This document shows positions 48,434 to 57,158 of a stretch of DNA of 64,000 nucleotides, piece by piece. The notes under the pieces are model-generated. The model did no database searches. It was not told the origin of the DNA and saw only the letters and a list, made by a program, of their open reading frames with translations. Position 1 is the stretch's first letter, and each line of letters begins with the position of its first letter. The position numbers and the translations under genes were made by a program. Origin of the DNA: Asanoa ferruginea (GTDB lineage: Bacteria; Actinomycetota; Actinomycetes; Mycobacteriales; Micromonosporaceae); NCBI RefSeq assembly GCF_003387075.1, contig NZ_QUMQ01000001.1, forward strand, positions 4,650,001 to 4,714,000, given 5' to 3'.

Positions 48434-48448
48434 GCGACCAGTTATAGC

Positions 48449-48475
48449 ACCGGAAGTTCCACTGGAACTTCCGGT
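48449..48475. promoter_or_regulatory. Perfect odd-centred palindrome upstream of a lacI-type gene
   Basis: Two 13-bp arms (ACCGGAAGTTCCA, 48449-48461, and TGGAACTTCCGGT, 48463-48475) pair perfectly around one base. It begins 16 bp before the GTG start at 48433. It lacks the central CG of classical LacI sites. It may be an autoregulatory operator or a leader hairpin. Confidence 0.7.
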
Positions 48476-48496
48476 TATCCGGCCGCCATTGCCGGA

Positions 48497-48526
48497 CCCC
48501 GCCGGCCCGGAGCCGGGCCGGCGGGG
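48497..48526 (-). terminator. Strong GC hairpin after the DUF1996 gene
   Basis: Arms 48497-48510 and 48513-48526 (CCCCGCCGGCCCGG) pair perfectly over 14 bp around a two-base gap. It lies 74 bp beyond the stop at 48600. No T tract on the minus strand, but stem strength suggests termination. Confidence 0.65.
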
Positions 48527-48599
48527 GTGATGAGTTCTGGTCACGTGACCGGTCGGATCTGGTCGCGCACGCAAAGCTCCAACTCGGATGAGGTTCGGG

Positions 48600-49907
48600 T
48601 CACGGGGTGCCGTTGACGCCGCACTTGATGATGGGCCGGATGCAGTCCCGCACGCGGCGCTCCATCTCCGCCACGGGCCAGGCGTTGAAGAAGTCGCCGT
48701 GCATGGTGAAACCGCGACCGGAGGAGAGCCGGATCCGGGCGGGGTCGCCGTTGACCGGGTAGCGCAACACCTGCCGCAGCTTCGGCACCGGCACCGGGTG
48801 GGTGGCCGGGCAGTCGCCGTTGACGGGGTAGGCCATGTGGCTCTTGTGGTCAGCCGAGTCGAGGTCGCGGCCGTTCCAGCACTGCGGGAAGTCCAGATAG
48901 GACTCCAGCATGCTGCCGGCCGGGCAGGTGATGAAGTCCTTGCCCGCGCCGGCCTCGTTGTGGTGCAGGCAGGACCACCGGGAGATGGTGGTCGCGTCGG
49001 GCGCCGTCGCCTTCGCGTTGCCGGCCACGATCCGCAGCCCCAGCGGGAGCGGCTGGATCCGGGCCGTCACGTCGGCGCGCACACCCTCACCGAGGTAGTA
49101 GAACACCCCGGTGGTCGGTTCGACCGGCTGGTCGTCGTAGTAGAGGGTGGGCACCCAGTAGGAGGACAGGTCGATGGCCGGGTTGCAGTTGCTGGTGCCG
49201 GCCAGCAGTTCGGAGATGTTGGTGTAGGCGTTGGTGCTGCGGGCACCGAAGAAGCTGTGCATGTGCGAGGCGCCCGGCAGGCTCGGGAAGACGATCGGGT
49301 CGTCCGGCAGGCGGTGCGAGAACGGGCAGTCCGCGAGGAACTCGGAGACCCGCACGATCGGGCCGGTCGGTGGTGGCGTCGTGGGCGGCGCTGCCCCACC
49401 GACGCCGTAGACCTGGAACTCCCAGAGCGAGACGCCGTAGCCGGTTGCCCGCCGGGTGGTGTTGATCCGCACGTAACGGCCGGTCCCGGAGACCGTGAGG
49501 TCCTGGTTGCCGCCGGTCGCCGTGGTGGTGGAGTAGATGGTCGTCCAGGAACTTCCGTTGGCGGAGACAGCGAGGGTGTACGCGGTGGCGTAGGCGGCCT
49601 CCCACCGCAGCACCACCCGGCTGACGGTGGCACTGGCGCCGAGGTCGACCTGCAACCACTGCGGGTCGCTGAACGCGCTCGACCAGCGGGTGCCGTTGTT
49701 GCCGTCGACAGCATTGCTGGCGGGGGACCCGCCGTTTTCCGTGGAGGAGGCACTCGCCGCTCGACCCTGTGAGATCAGTGGGTCGGCGGCGGCCGCGGTG
49801 CGGGTGACGGTCACCAGGAAGGCGCCGAGCAGGAGAACAAGCGCGGCGGCGTAGGTGAGGAGGCGCATCGGTCCTCGCGGGACGGCGAAGGTACCGGGCC
49901 TGTGCAT
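48600..49907 (-). CDS. Secreted DUF1996 protein with an N-terminal F5/8C domain
   Basis: 435 residues from ATG 49907, after AAAGGAG. The signal peptide runs to about residue 41 (TRTAAAA-D). Residues about 45-170 are an F5/8C domain (NAVDGNNGTRWSSAF, GRYVRINTTRRATGYGVSLW). After a short Pro/Thr linker comes DUF1996 at about 190-435, with the family's conserved RVSEFLADCPFSHRLPDDP, GASHMHSFFG, CNPAIDLSSYWVPTLYYD and AYPVNGDCPATHPVPVP segments. DUF1996 proteins are secreted and often near polysaccharide-degrading genes; the activity is not established. The N-terminal 165 residues are closely similar to those of the GH16 protein next door. Confidence 0.9.
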   Translation of the reverse strand: MHRPGTFAVPRGPMRLLTYAAALVLLLGAFLVTVTRTAAAADPLISQGRAASASSTENGGSPASNAVDGNNGTRWSSAFSDPQWLQVDLGASATVSRVVLRWEAAYATAYTLAVSANGSSWTTIYSTTTATGGNQDLTVSGTGRYVRINTTRRATGYGVSLWEFQVYGVGGAAPPTTPPPTGPIVRVSEFLADCPFSHRLPDDPIVFPSLPGASHMHSFFGARSTNAYTNISELLAGTSNCNPAIDLSSYWVPTLYYDDQPVEPTTGVFYYLGEGVRADVTARIQPLPLGLRIVAGNAKATAPDATTISRWSCLHHNEAGAGKDFITCPAGSMLESYLDFPQCWNGRDLDSADHKSHMAYPVNGDCPATHPVPVPKLRQVLRYPVNGDPARIRLSSGRGFTMHGDFFNAWPVAEMERRVRDCIRPIIKCGVNGTP

Positions 49908-49941
49908 GGGGACTCCTTTCGCGGTGCGAAGGGTGCGGCGA

Positions 49942-49976
49942 CGGGGTGGCCGGTCGGGCGCTCACCGGCCACCCCG
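49942..49976 (-). terminator. Terminator between the GH16 and DUF1996 genes
   Basis: Arms 49942-49954 and 49964-49976 (CGGGGTGGCCGGT and its complement) pair perfectly over 13 bp with a nine-base loop. The stem begins 12 bp beyond the GH16 stop codon. Confidence 0.75.
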
Positions 49977-49988
49977 CCGTGGTGGGCC

Positions 49989-52154
49989 TTAGTTCTGGTA
50001 GACCCGGACGTAGTCGACGAGCATCCGGGACGGGAACGGGGTCGTGGCGTCGACGGGACCGGGGAAGTCGCCGCCGACCGCGAGGTTGAGGATCACGTAG
50101 AACGGGTGGTCGTAGACCCAGGGACCGCGGGTCGCCTCGACGGTCGCCTTGTTGGCCACGAAGACCGTGGTGCCGTCGAGCTTGAAGGTCATCCGTTGGC
50201 TGTCCCACTCGACGGCCCAGACGTGGTAGTCGTTGGCCAGGTCGACGCCGCCGGGTGCGGTGTATTTCTGTCCGTAGCCGGCACCGCCGTTGTAGGCGGG
50301 TGCGTGCAGGGTCGAGTAGCCCTCCGTCGTGTTGCGGCCGAGGACCTCCATGATGTCGATCTCACCGTTGTAGGGCCACGGGCGACCGGTCAGGAAGTCG
50401 GCGCCCATCATCCAGAACGCCGGCCAGAAGCCGTTGCCCTTCGGCACCTTGATCCGGGCCTCGATCCGACCGTATTGAACGGAGAACTTGTTGCCGGTGT
50501 TCATCCGGTGCGAGGTGTATTGCCGGCCGCCGGCGGCCTCGCGGCGCGCCTCGATGACCAGCGACCCGGCGCCGTCCATGTTGGCGTTGTTGTTGTTGGT
50601 GTAGTACTGGAGCTCGTTGTTCTGCCCCGTGCCGGTGTCGATCGTCCACTTCGTCGGGTCGGGCTTGCTGCCCGCCGCTCCGTTGAACTCGTCACTCCAC
50701 ACCAGACGGTTGGCGGGGAACACCGGGTCCGCCGGCATCGCGGGCGGCGTGGTCGGGTTGCCGCCGGTGCCATACACCTTGAACTCCCAGAGCGAGTAGC
50801 CGTAGGTGCTGGACCGCGCGGTGCCGAACATGCGCACGTAGCGGCCGGTGCCGGTGACGTTGAGCGTTTCCTTGAAGCCGGCGCCGGTCGTGGTGGAGTA
50901 GATGGTCGTCCAGGTGGCGGCGTCCGGTGACACCTGGATCTGGTAGGCCCGGGCGAACGCCGGGTCCCACTGGAGCACCACCTGGGTGATGCCGGCAGTG
51001 GCGCCGAGGTCGACGTAGATCCAGCCGGGGTCGACCCAGCCGGTGGTGGCGCTGGTCGCCCAACGGCTGGCCGGGTCGTTGTCGAAGGCGCGGGCCGGGG
51101 TGCACTCGAAGCAGGCGCCGTCGTTCTGGCTGGTGCTCGCGACCGCCGGCTTGTTGTAGGACAGCAGCCGCACGGTGCCAGTGGGCGGGGGATCGGTCGG
51201 CGGCGGTGTCGTGGGCGGTGGTGTCGTGGGCGGCGGAATCGTCGGTCCGCTACCGGTACGAACCTGGAACTCCCAGAGCGAGTAGCCGAAAGCGGTGCCC
51301 CGCGCGGTGCCGTACACCCGCACGTAGCGACCCGATCCGTTGACGGTCAGCACCTGGGTGCCGCCGGTACCCGTCGTGGTCGAGTAGATCGACACCCAGG
51401 TGGTCGCGTCGGTCGAGGTCTGCACCTGGAACGCCCGCCCGTAGGCGGCTTCCCACTGGAGCGTGACGCCGCAGATCGTCTGGGTGCTGCCCAGGTCGAC
51501 CTGGAGCCATTGCGGGTCGGCGGCGGCGCTCGACCAGCGGGTGCCGGTGTTGCCGTCGACGGCGGAGCCGGCCGGGAACGTGGCGCTCTGGATCGACGAC
51601 GCGGTGGCGGGACGGCCCAACGCGGCGTTGGCGGTGCCACAGCCTCCGGAGCCGGCGATGGCACCGTAGACCTGGAACTCCCAGAGCGAGACGCCGTACC
51701 CCGTGGCCTTGGCGGTTGCGTTGACCCGCACGTAGCGACCACTGCCGCTGACCGTCAGGTCCTGGATCCCGCCGGTGCCGTTGGTGGTGGTCGAGATGGT
51801 CGTCCAGGTCGTGCCGTTGGCCGAGGTCTGGACGGTGAAGGCGGTCGCGTACGCGGCCTCCCAGTTGAGCACGACGCGGCTGACCGTGGCCGTGTCACCG
51901 AGGTCGACCTGCACCCACTGCGGCACGCTGAAGGCGCTGGACCAGCGGGTCGCGGCGTTGCCGTCGAAGGCGGCGGAGGCCGGCGTGCCGGCATTCTCGG
52001 TTGACGAGGCGGTGGCGGGGTGTCCTTGCGAGATCAGCGGATCCGCCGCCGCGGCGGTCACCGCGGTGACCACCAGGAAGCTGGCGAAAAGTGCGAGCAC
52101 AGCGGCGCCGAGCGCGGCCAGGCGCCATCGTCGGCCGGGCATGACCCGACTCAT
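49989..52154 (-). CDS. Secreted GH16 beta-glucanase with three F5/8C domains
   Basis: 721 residues from ATG 52154, after AAAGGAG. The signal peptide ends near residue 37 (VTAAAA-D). Three F5/8C (CBM32-like) domains lie at about 38-165, 172-300 and 335-465, the last two split by a Pro/Thr linker (PPPTTPPPTTPPPTDPPP). A GH16 domain fills about 480-721, with the catalytic core NGEIDIMEVLG carrying the nucleophile and acid/base Glu. By family it cuts beta-1,3- or beta-1,3/1,4-glucan (laminarin). A perfect GAGAGCGCTCTC-type operator lies 31 bp upstream, linking it to the importer/GH1 operon that faces away from it. Confidence 0.92.
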   Translation of the reverse strand: MSRVMPGRRWRLAALGAAVLALFASFLVVTAVTAAAADPLISQGHPATASSTENAGTPASAAFDGNAATRWSSAFSVPQWVQVDLGDTATVSRVVLNWEAAYATAFTVQTSANGTTWTTISTTTNGTGGIQDLTVSGSGRYVRVNATAKATGYGVSLWEFQVYGAIAGSGGCGTANAALGRPATASSIQSATFPAGSAVDGNTGTRWSSAAADPQWLQVDLGSTQTICGVTLQWEAAYGRAFQVQTSTDATTWVSIYSTTTGTGGTQVLTVNGSGRYVRVYGTARGTAFGYSLWEFQVRTGSGPTIPPPTTPPPTTPPPTDPPPTGTVRLLSYNKPAVASTSQNDGACFECTPARAFDNDPASRWATSATTGWVDPGWIYVDLGATAGITQVVLQWDPAFARAYQIQVSPDAATWTTIYSTTTGAGFKETLNVTGTGRYVRMFGTARSSTYGYSLWEFKVYGTGGNPTTPPAMPADPVFPANRLVWSDEFNGAAGSKPDPTKWTIDTGTGQNNELQYYTNNNNANMDGAGSLVIEARREAAGGRQYTSHRMNTGNKFSVQYGRIEARIKVPKGNGFWPAFWMMGADFLTGRPWPYNGEIDIMEVLGRNTTEGYSTLHAPAYNGGAGYGQKYTAPGGVDLANDYHVWAVEWDSQRMTFKLDGTTVFVANKATVEATRGPWVYDHPFYVILNLAVGGDFPGPVDATTPFPSRMLVDYVRVYQN

Positions 52155-52184
52155 GTGGGTCTCCTTTACGTGGGACGGGACGTA

Positions 52185-52200
52185 AAGAGAGCGCTCTCTT
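52185..52200. promoter_or_regulatory. CebR-like operator 1 (GH16 promoter)
   Basis: AAGAGAGCGCTCTCTT is a perfect 16-bp palindrome with central CG. The core GAGAGCGCTCTC matches the style of cellobiose/cellotriose repressor sites of streptomycetes. It lies just upstream of the GH16 ribosome site. Confidence 0.85.
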
Positions 52201-52341
52201 CCGCGCCACTCTGACGGGTCGCTTCAGCCCTGTCAATGGCTGATGGCTGTCGATGGCTCAACGCGGCAAACCGGCCCGCCGACTGGCCTGATTCGTGAGT
52301 CTCGATCGCTTGACGTGGCGTCGCGGTGGGGAGAAAGTGTG

Positions 52342-52354
52342 GGAAGCGCTCTCC
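52342..52354. promoter_or_regulatory. CebR-like operator 2 (imperfect)
   Basis: GGAAGCGCTCTCC keeps the AGCGCT centre with one weaker arm. It lies about mid-way in the 434-bp gap. Confidence 0.55.
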
Positions 52355-52436
52355 GAGCCAGGTCTTGCGGCATGTAACGAAACCGCAACGGGTTATTGAC
52401 ATGGCGCTCACGTTCCTCGATGGTCGGGAACCAAGT

Positions 52437-52448
52437 GAGAGCGCTCTC
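52437..52448. promoter_or_regulatory. CebR-like operator 3
   Basis: GAGAGCGCTCTC is a perfect 12-bp palindrome, followed by another CTCTC. It is 141 bp before the binding-protein gene. Confidence 0.8.
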
Positions 52449-52537
52449 TCTCATCCGGCGCAAGGCACCCCCACCACCGCAGCACCTCCCAGACCAAGAT
52501 CCGTAAAGCACCACCCGCCGGCCGCCACACCTGCTCT

Positions 52538-52551
52538 GGAGAGCGCTCTCC
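52538..52551. promoter_or_regulatory. CebR-like operator 4 (importer promoter)
   Basis: GGAGAGCGCTCTCC is a perfect 14-bp palindrome 38 bp before the binding-protein start. The rest of the 52155-52588 gap holds no gene I can support. Confidence 0.85.
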
Positions 52552-52588
52552 GAATCCTGCCCAGATAACCGATCGCCTGGAGGAGTCC

Positions 52589-53860
52589 ATGCGCCGCAGG
52601 TTCACCGCGGTCGTCCCGATTGTTGCCGCCGCACTGCTCGCGACGGCGGCATGCGGGAGCGACGACGGCGACAGCCAAGCTGCCGACGACGGTCCGGTCG
52701 CCCTTACGGTCGCCACGTTCGGCGAGTTCGGATACAAAGAGCTCTACGCCGAGTACATGCAGCTGCACCCCAATGTGAAGATCACCGAGCGGATCACCAA
52801 GACCGAGGACCACCACAAGAACCTCGCCGCCCACCTCGCGACCAACACCGGCGCCGCCGACATCGAGGCGCTGGAAGAGGGCTGGATCGGCCAGTTCACG
52901 GCGCAGCCCTCGAAGTTCGTCGACCTCTCCGAGTTCGGGGCCAACGACATCAAGGCGCAGTGGCCCGAGTGGAAGTGGAAGGTCGGCACGTCGAAGGACG
53001 GCAAGGTCATCGGCCTCGGCACCGACGCGGGCGGCATGGCCATGTGCTACCGGAGCGACCTGTTCAAGAAGGCCGGGCTGCCCACCGACCGCGCCGAGGT
53101 CTCCAAGCTCTGGCCGACCTGGGAGCAATACATCGAGACCGGCAAGAAGTTCGAGGCGGCCAAGGTGCCGGGCGCGCACTTCTTCGACGGCCCGACGGTC
53201 ATGTACCGGTCGATCCTCGGCCAGGCCCCCGTCGGTCTCTACGACGGCGACAACGTCGTGGTCGACAGCAACCCCGACGTGAAGAAGGCGTTCGACCTCT
53301 CCGCGCAGGCCGTGACCTCGGGGCTGTCGGCCCGCGCCGAGGCGTGGACGCCGGCCTGGAACGCCGGCTTCGCCAAGGGCACGTTCGCCACGCTGGCCTG
53401 TCCCTCGTGGATGATGGCCTACATCCAGACCCAGGCCAAGGACGCCACCGGCAAGTGGGACATCGCTGATGTTCCCGGCGGCGGGGGCAACTGGGGCGGC
53501 TCCTGGCTGACCGTTCCCAAGCAGGGCAAGCACACCAAGCAGGCGTACGAGCTGGCGAAGTGGCTGACCGCTCCGGAGCAGGAGGTCAAGGTCTTCCAGA
53601 AGTACGGCAACTTCCCGTCGACGATGACCCTCTACGGCGACCCGGCGATCAAGGACTTCAAGAACCCGTACTTCAACAACGCACCGGTCGGCGAGATCTT
53701 CTCCAAGTCGGTGACGACGATGAAGCCGCAGTACCTCGGCCCGAAGGCCGGCGACATCAACACCCAGATCATCAACGGCCTCACCCGGATCGAGCAGGGC
53801 AAGCAGACGCCCGACCAGTCCTGGCAACAGGTTCTGACCGACGTCAAGGCACTTCTCTAA
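52589..53860 (+). CDS. CebE-like oligosaccharide-binding lipoprotein
   Basis: 423 residues, with GGAGGAG before the ATG. Lipobox ATAAC-GSD at about residue 22. The mature part is a CUT1 solute-binding protein (LTVATFGEFGYKELYAEYMQ, HPNVKITERITK, DIEALEEGWIGQF, GGSWLTVPKQGKHTKQAYEL). It delivers a beta-gluco-oligosaccharide to the permeases that follow. The substrate is inferred from the neighbouring GH16 and GH1 genes and from the operators. Confidence 0.92.
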   Translation: MRRRFTAVVPIVAAALLATAACGSDDGDSQAADDGPVALTVATFGEFGYKELYAEYMQLHPNVKITERITKTEDHHKNLAAHLATNTGAADIEALEEGWIGQFTAQPSKFVDLSEFGANDIKAQWPEWKWKVGTSKDGKVIGLGTDAGGMAMCYRSDLFKKAGLPTDRAEVSKLWPTWEQYIETGKKFEAAKVPGAHFFDGPTVMYRSILGQAPVGLYDGDNVVVDSNPDVKKAFDLSAQAVTSGLSARAEAWTPAWNAGFAKGTFATLACPSWMMAYIQTQAKDATGKWDIADVPGGGGNWGGSWLTVPKQGKHTKQAYELAKWLTAPEQEVKVFQKYGNFPSTMTLYGDPAIKDFKNPYFNNAPVGEIFSKSVTTMKPQYLGPKAGDINTQIINGLTRIEQGKQTPDQSWQQVLTDVKALL

Positions 53861-53876
53861 GAGATCCCCGCCCGCC

Positions 53877-53908
53877 TGGTCCCGGTGCGCTTTCGGCGCC
53901 CGGGACCA
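53877..53908 (+). promoter_or_regulatory. Intra-operon hairpin between binding protein and first permease
   Basis: TGGTCCCGG (53877-53885) pairs with CCGGGACCA (53900-53908) around a loop of about 14 bases in the 78-bp gap. Such stems often protect the upstream binding-protein message, which is needed in excess over the permeases; that function is inferred. Confidence 0.6.
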
Positions 53909-53938
53909 CGGCGCGCCAAGCAACCGGAGGTGACGGGG

Positions 53939-54871
53939 ATGACCCAGTTGGCGACGGAGGAGCGGGTGGTGCCACGCCGCGGCCTGCTGCACCGCCTCGA
54001 CGTCAAGGGCTCGCCCTACCTGTACATCGCGCCGTTCTTCCTGCTGTTCCTGGGGTTCGGCGTCTTTCCACTGATCTTCACGGCCTGGGTCTCCCTGCAC
54101 GACTGGAGCCTGCTGTCCGAGGAGCACACGTGGATCGGCTTCGGCAACTACACCAAGCTCTTCGACGACCCGGCGTTCTGGAACGCGTTGTGGAACACCG
54201 TGTCGATCTGGGTCCTCTCCACCGTGCCGCAGTTGTTGCTGGCGCTCGTGCTCGCGCACATCCTCAACCAGCGGCTGCGCGGGCAGACGTTCTGGCGGAT
54301 GAGCGCGCTGATCCCCAACATCACCAGCGTCGCCGCCGTGGCCATCATCTTCAGCCAGCTCTTCGGCCGTGACTACGGCCTCATCAACTGGGTGATCGGC
54401 CTCTTCGGCGTCGACAAGGTCGACTGGACCGCCAACACCTGGAGCTCGCACGTCGCGGTGTCCACGATGATCATCTGGCGGTGGACCGGCTACAACGCGC
54501 TGATCTACCTGGCGGCGATGCAGGCGGTGCCCAAGGAGCTCTACGACTCGGCCTCGCTCGACGGCGCGACCAGCTTCCAGCAGCTCCGGAAGATCACCGT
54601 GCCGGCGATCCGGCCGACCATCATCTTCACCGTCATCATCTCGACGATCGGCGGCATGCAGGTGCTCGCCGAGCCGTTGCTGTTCGGTGGCAACGGCCTG
54701 ACCGGCGGTTCCGACCGGCAGTTCCAGACCCTCGCGCTCTACCTCTACGAGGTCGCGTTCGGCCGCTTCGACTTCGGCTACGCGTCCGCGAGCTCGTGGG
54801 TGATGTTCCTGATCATCGTGATCGTCGCGGCGATCAACTTCGGGATTACCAGCCGGCTTAGGAGGAGCTGA
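53939..54871 (+). CDS. CebF-like sugar ABC permease
   Basis: 310 residues from ATG 53939, six bases after GGAGGTGA; an upstream start at 53885 lies in the hairpin. Six hydrophobic segments, starting SPYLYIAPFFLLFLGFGVF. The EAA loop reads KELYDSASLDGATSFQQLRK. It ends in a one-base overlap (TGATG) with the next permease. Confidence 0.92.
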   Translation: MTQLATEERVVPRRGLLHRLDVKGSPYLYIAPFFLLFLGFGVFPLIFTAWVSLHDWSLLSEEHTWIGFGNYTKLFDDPAFWNALWNTVSIWVLSTVPQLLLALVLAHILNQRLRGQTFWRMSALIPNITSVAAVAIIFSQLFGRDYGLINWVIGLFGVDKVDWTANTWSSHVAVSTMIIWRWTGYNALIYLAAMQAVPKELYDSASLDGATSFQQLRKITVPAIRPTIIFTVIISTIGGMQVLAEPLLFGGNGLTGGSDRQFQTLALYLYEVAFGRFDFGYASASSWVMFLIIVIVAAINFGITSRLRRS

Positions 54872-55764
54872 TGGCCACTACCCTCGCCCCGCCGCCCCGG
54901 CATGTGAGCCCGACGCCGACGGCCCGCCGCCGGATCCGCCGCGCGTTCCGCCGCCGGCCCGGCAAGTTCACCTACCTGGTGCTGACGGCGATCGCGTTCT
55001 TCTCGTTCTTCCCGCTCTACTGGTCGGTGGTCGTCGCCTCCCAGGACAACAGCGCCCTCGGCAAGATGCCGCCGCCGGTGCTGCTCGGCGGCAACCTCTG
55101 GTTCAACCTCAAGCGGGCGTTCACGATGGTCCCGTTCGAGAAGGCCCTGATCAACTCGTTCCTGGTCGCCGGTTCCATCACGCTGAGCGTGGTGCTCTTC
55201 TCCACGCTGGCCGGCTTCGCCTTCGCGAAGCTGCGCTTCCGGGGCCGCAACATCCTGCTGCTCAGCATCATCGCGACGATGATGGTGCCGACCACCCTCG
55301 GCATCATCCCGCTCTACATGCTGATGGCGAAGATCCAGTGGACCGGCACCATCTACGCGGTCATCGTCCCGGCGATGGTCAACGGGTTCGGCGTCTTCTT
55401 CATGACGCAGTATCTGTCCGAGGCGGTGCCGACCGAGTTGCTGGAGGCCGGCCGGGTCGACGGCTGCTCGACCATCCGGCTCTTCTGGCACGTGGTGCTC
55501 CCGGCCGCGCGGCCGGCGGCCGCGGTGCTCGGCATGCTGACCTTCCTGACCGCGTGGAACGACTTCTTCTGGCCGCTGGTCGTGCTGACACCTGAGGATC
55601 CGACCGTGCAGGTCGTGCTCTCCACGCTGTCGGCCGGCCGGATCACCGACTATTCGCTGGCCCTGACCGGCGCGCTGATCGCGATCCTGCCGTTGCTCGT
55701 CGTCTTCGTGGTGCTCGGCAAACAGATCATCGGAGGAATCATGCAAGGAGCCGTCAAGGGATGA
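54871..55764 (+). CDS. CebG-like sugar ABC permease
   Basis: 297 residues, six hydrophobic segments after an Arg-rich N-terminus. The EAA loop reads TELLEAGRVDGCSTIRLFWH, with Gly-Cys in place of the usual Gly-Ala. It overlaps the beta-glucosidase gene by four bases. No ATPase gene follows, as in other Ceb-type importers that use a shared MsiK ATPase. Confidence 0.92.
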   Translation: MATTLAPPPRHVSPTPTARRRIRRAFRRRPGKFTYLVLTAIAFFSFFPLYWSVVVASQDNSALGKMPPPVLLGGNLWFNLKRAFTMVPFEKALINSFLVAGSITLSVVLFSTLAGFAFAKLRFRGRNILLLSIIATMMVPTTLGIIPLYMLMAKIQWTGTIYAVIVPAMVNGFGVFFMTQYLSEAVPTELLEAGRVDGCSTIRLFWHVVLPAARPAAAVLGMLTFLTAWNDFFWPLVVLTPEDPTVQVVLSTLSAGRITDYSLALTGALIAILPLLVVFVVLGKQIIGGIMQGAVKG

Positions 55765-57152
55765 CCATCGTCGAGGAAGCCACCGACGCCCATCTGCTGC
55801 GGTTCCCGGAGGGGTTCCGGTGGGGCGCGTCCACCGCGTCCTACCAGATCGAGGGCGCCGCACAGGCCGACGGGCGGTCACCGTCCATTTGGGACACGTT
55901 CGCGCGTACACCCGGAATGGTCTTCGGCGGGCACACCGGCGACGTGGCCTGCGACCACTACCACCGGTTCGCCGACGACGTCGGCCTGATGGACGACCTG
56001 GGCCTGCGCACCTACCGGTTCTCGGTCGCCTGGCCGCGGATCAAGCCAGACGGCGGCGGCCCGGTCAACCCGCGCGGGCTCGACTTCTACGACCGGCTCG
56101 TCGACGCGCTGCTCGAGCGGGGCATCGAGCCGATGGCCACGCTCTACCACTGGGACCTGCCGCAGGTGCTGGAAGACCGGGGCGGCTGGACCAACCGGGA
56201 CACCGCCTACGCGTTCGCCGAGTTGGCCGCCGCCACGGTGGCCCGGCTCGGCGACCGGGTGCCGACCTGGGGCACGCTCAACGAGCCGTGGTGCTCGGCG
56301 TTCCTCGGCTATGCCAGCGGGGCACACGCGCCGGGGCGGCGCGACCCGCGGGCCGCGTTCGAGGCCGCACACCACCTGCTGCTGGCACACGGCGCCGGGG
56401 TCGCGGCGCTGCGGGCCGGTGGGGCGCGGGAGGTGTCGCTGACCCTCAACCTGACCCGGGTGACCCCGCAGGACCCGGCCGACCCGCACGACGTGGCGGC
56501 AGCGACGCTGATCGACGGCCTCCAGAACCGGATCTTCCTCGACCCGGTGTTCAAGGGCGGCTATCCCGACGACATGCGGGCCCTGTTCGACCGGTTCGGT
56601 GCCAGTGGGGTGATCAACGACGGCGACCTGGCCACCATCGCGGCGCCGATCGACCTGCTGGGCGTCAACTACTACCAGCCGTCGGTGGTCGCGGCGCAGG
56701 TCGGCGCGGCGGCCAACCCCAACTACCCGGGCAGCGAAGGCATCGTCTACCCGGATCAGAACACGCCGGTCACGGCGATGGACTGGCCGGTCGACCCGAC
56801 CGGGCTGGGCGACCTGCTGGTCCGGCTGTCCGTCGACTACCCGGGCACGCCGCTGATCGTCACCGAGAACGGTGCTTCGTATGTCGACACGGTGGTCGAC
56901 GGCCGGGTTTCCGACCCGGCGCGGATCGGCTACCTCGACGGCCACGTGCGGGCGGTGCACGACGCCATCCGCCGGGGCGCCGACATGCGCGGCTACATCG
57001 CGTGGTCACTGCTCGACAACTTCGAGTGGGCGTACGGGTATGACAAGCGGTTCGGCCTGGTCTATGTCGACTACGCGACGCAGGCCCGGTTGCCCAAGGA
57101 CAGCGCGCTGTGGTTCCGCGAGGTGATCCGCCGCAACGGCCTCACCCCGTAA
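55761..57152 (+). CDS. GH1 beta-glucosidase
   Basis: 463 residues, no signal peptide. The N-terminal family signature FRWGASTASYQIEGA is present. The acid/base is Glu175 in TLNEPWC and the nucleophile Glu369 in IVTENGAS; WSLLDNFEWAYGYDKRFGLV closes the barrel. It hydrolyses imported beta-gluco-oligosaccharides to glucose in the cytoplasm. It is the last gene of the operator-controlled importer operon, an arrangement like cebEFG-bglC of streptomycetes. Confidence 0.94.
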   Translation: MTIVEEATDAHLLRFPEGFRWGASTASYQIEGAAQADGRSPSIWDTFARTPGMVFGGHTGDVACDHYHRFADDVGLMDDLGLRTYRFSVAWPRIKPDGGGPVNPRGLDFYDRLVDALLERGIEPMATLYHWDLPQVLEDRGGWTNRDTAYAFAELAAATVARLGDRVPTWGTLNEPWCSAFLGYASGAHAPGRRDPRAAFEAAHHLLLAHGAGVAALRAGGAREVSLTLNLTRVTPQDPADPHDVAAATLIDGLQNRIFLDPVFKGGYPDDMRALFDRFGASGVINDGDLATIAAPIDLLGVNYYQPSVVAAQVGAAANPNYPGSEGIVYPDQNTPVTAMDWPVDPTGLGDLLVRLSVDYPGTPLIVTENGASYVDTVVDGRVSDPARIGYLDGHVRAVHDAIRRGADMRGYIAWSLLDNFEWAYGYDKRFGLVYVDYATQARLPKDSALWFREVIRRNGLTP

Positions 57153-57158
57153 CAGGCG

